This document shows positions 62,428 through 64,000 of a DNA stretch of 64,000 bases, one piece after another. Both the position numbers and the translations under genes were made by a program. The stretch is taken from positions 39,888,811-39,952,810 of the forward strand of contig JAPWDM010000002.1 in NCBI GenBank assembly GCA_035578155.1, in the 5' to 3' direction. Within the stretch, counting starts at the first letter, position 1, and each line of letters opens with the position of its first letter. The notes beneath the pieces were generated by a model. That model ran no database searches. It saw only the letters and a list, made by a program, of their open reading frames with translations, and was not told where the DNA came from. Source of the DNA: Brachynemurus nebulosus (Eukaryota; Arthropoda; Insecta; Neuroptera; Myrmeleontidae).

Positions 62428-62515
<88 letters not shown>
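62290..62515. repeat. 'R' arm (inverted) and (TA)n array
   Basis: 62290..62430 is the inverted counterpart of 34605..34735 (AATTCAGCTATTACAGCCGG; CCCGGGACCATAAC). It is followed by a (TA)n array to about 62512. No L arm follows the array here. Confidence 0.8.
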
Positions 62516-62516
<1 letters not shown>

Positions 62517-64000
62517 TACAGATGAGTTTTTCGGGAGTTGCCATTTTTATTACAGTCAAACCGTTGATTTAATCGAAAAATTGTTCAAATAAGAGTTGTA
62601 GATATCGACGGGGGCAACCAATTGCGATAATCAGGAGCTTTATAGCTCTTGTGGTTTTCGAGATACGATACAAACTTACCTTTTTTTAAATGGAATAGTA
62701 TACTTATTTGTTGATAAAAATTATTCAATAAAGCAACAGTAACCAAATAAAAAAATAAAAATTTTTATCTTGTTTTTTTTTTTTCAAATTTTACAACTTT
62801 CGCGCTTAAAAGTGATTTATTTAAGTGAATTTTGGTAAGTTTAAGAGCGCCTACTTCAAACAAGCCTCATAATTACGGAAAATAGCTAAATGATAATTAT
62901 ATTTATGCTACATAGATGGCTATCTAGTAAAACTCGTGTTCCTAGGTAACTAAAACAGAATTTTTTAGCTGATTTGAATGACATAATCTGACATGCAGAA
63001 AGATATTTTTATATTTGGCATATTTAATCACTTTCGTGATGGTTATGTGCGCTGTGTTTGGTTGCAATAGCAATAATAACAAAAAACTTAAAATTAATGA
63101 TGTGATTAATAATGGGCCTATTCGTACCGCACCAAGTCAAAGTGTCTTGCTCTTACTTTTAAGAACATTATACTTGTTTTGAAGAACTTTTGTCTTACTT
63201 TGGAGATATTTGTATGTTCCTGTCTCACTTTCCGTGTTCTTGAGAGAAGGGTGAAGGATATGTACGATGTATACCGAACGCTATTACTGACTATAAACTA
63301 TGTATGCTACAATCATCGTATCATAGAGATGTACACGATATGATTTTACTCACAGAGTACTAATTTAAATACAAGAGTAATATTGTACTAGATTTTAGAT
63401 AAAATTTCTTGTTAATACAATAATACGTGAAAGTTTTTAAAAAATGTGTTGTTAATTATTTAGAATTTAGCTAATTCACTTGAATGAATTTTTTTAATGA
63501 AAATAAGTTGCGTTTTTAATGACAATAGGAATATTCTTATTTGAACGAGAAAAAATTAAAAAATAAAATAACAGAAAATTCTCATATAATTTTTATTTGT
63601 ATAAATTGAATTATATAATTCATTTTATTTATTTATACTATTATTATTATTATTAATTTTTTTTATTATAATAAGAATTGTACAGAATTTTGATAAGAAT
63701 TGAATGTAAAATGTTGAACTGGCAAAAATTTTAATAGGTATAAAGAAATTAGCATTATGAATAATACAATTTTGTTCGTCATTGGCCTGGCCTTTATATA
63801 AGGTTAAAACTATTCATTAAGAATTTTTTAGTACATCAAACATGTATACGAAGTATCCCATGATTTAAATACCTAATTAAAGCCGGTTACACACGGTCTG
63901 ATCTCATCGGCCAATAAAATAGACATTATTGACGACGTAAAGATTCTCTCTCGTGTCTCTGGTGGTAAAATTAGGACTAGTATCAAGTTAAAATATACGC
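62516..64000. other. AT-rich sequence to the window end
   Basis: Apart from the short frame at 63039..63182 I see no gene or clear repeat. Confidence 0.4.
63039..63182 (+). pseudogene. Possible THAP-domain N-terminal fragment
   Basis: The frame starts MVMCAVFGCNSNNNKK. The C-x4-C beginning (CAVFGC followed by N) is typical of THAP zinc fingers, found in P-element-like transposases and host proteins. The expected downstream FPKD-like and second C-x2-H parts are not in the frame, so this is a lone first exon or a relic. Confidence 0.25.

Overview
This is AT-rich eukaryotic nuclear DNA, most likely from an insect. It carries intron-split genes with GT/AG junctions, a mariner element with TA target duplications, many hAT- and pogo-type miniature elements, long (TA)n arrays and SINA-like RING genes. 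The order cannot be fixed from the sequence; a hemipteran would fit but is only a guess. No bacterial, viral, CRISPR or operon-like organisation is seen.

Host genes. (1) 146..12771, minus: a seven-exon gene for the G-patch splicing factor TFIP11/STIP (Ntr1 homologue). Its junctions join in frame to 845 residues, with introns swollen by transposons. (2) 16188..17000, minus: a single-exon SINA/SIAH-like RING protein. (3) 27708..31552, plus: six exons of the GT2 glycosyltransferase B3GNTL1, now called QTGAL (queuosine-tRNA galactosyltransferase). Its first exon is not found, and its last exon is interrupted by a Harbinger-like MITE. (4) 51243..52694, minus: a second, longer SINA-like gene with a glutamine-rich tail and a PPxY motif. 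A broken second copy of QTGAL lies at 47583..49263.

Transposon layer. Most of the rest is repeat. There is a 3.5 kb hAT element with two further elements nested inside it (5358..8843), and a TTAA-flanked element (9857..10726). Several hAT MITEs have exact 8 bp duplications (17688, 25725, 28516, 32498). A group of elements begins GGG and is flanked by TA (5990, 13407, 33569, 36103); one keeps a remnant resembling a pogo transposase C-terminus. Other elements are a mariner lacking its first catalytic aspartate (37367..38283), an intron-containing DDE transposase pseudogene with an unusually long D-E spacing (44039..46717), large fold-back elements (21575, 25978) and arms joined through (TA)n arrays (24, 34 and 62 kb).

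The most interesting observations are the QTGAL gene with its MITE-altered 3' end and decayed duplicate, a decayed hammerhead-ribozyme-like motif inside an inverted-repeat insertion with a 15 bp target duplication, a tRNA-Asp-like sequence in the loop of a fold-back element, and the modular arms around (TA)n. I found no convincing new multi-gene system. All calls are by eye; element ends marked as approximate may move by several bases.
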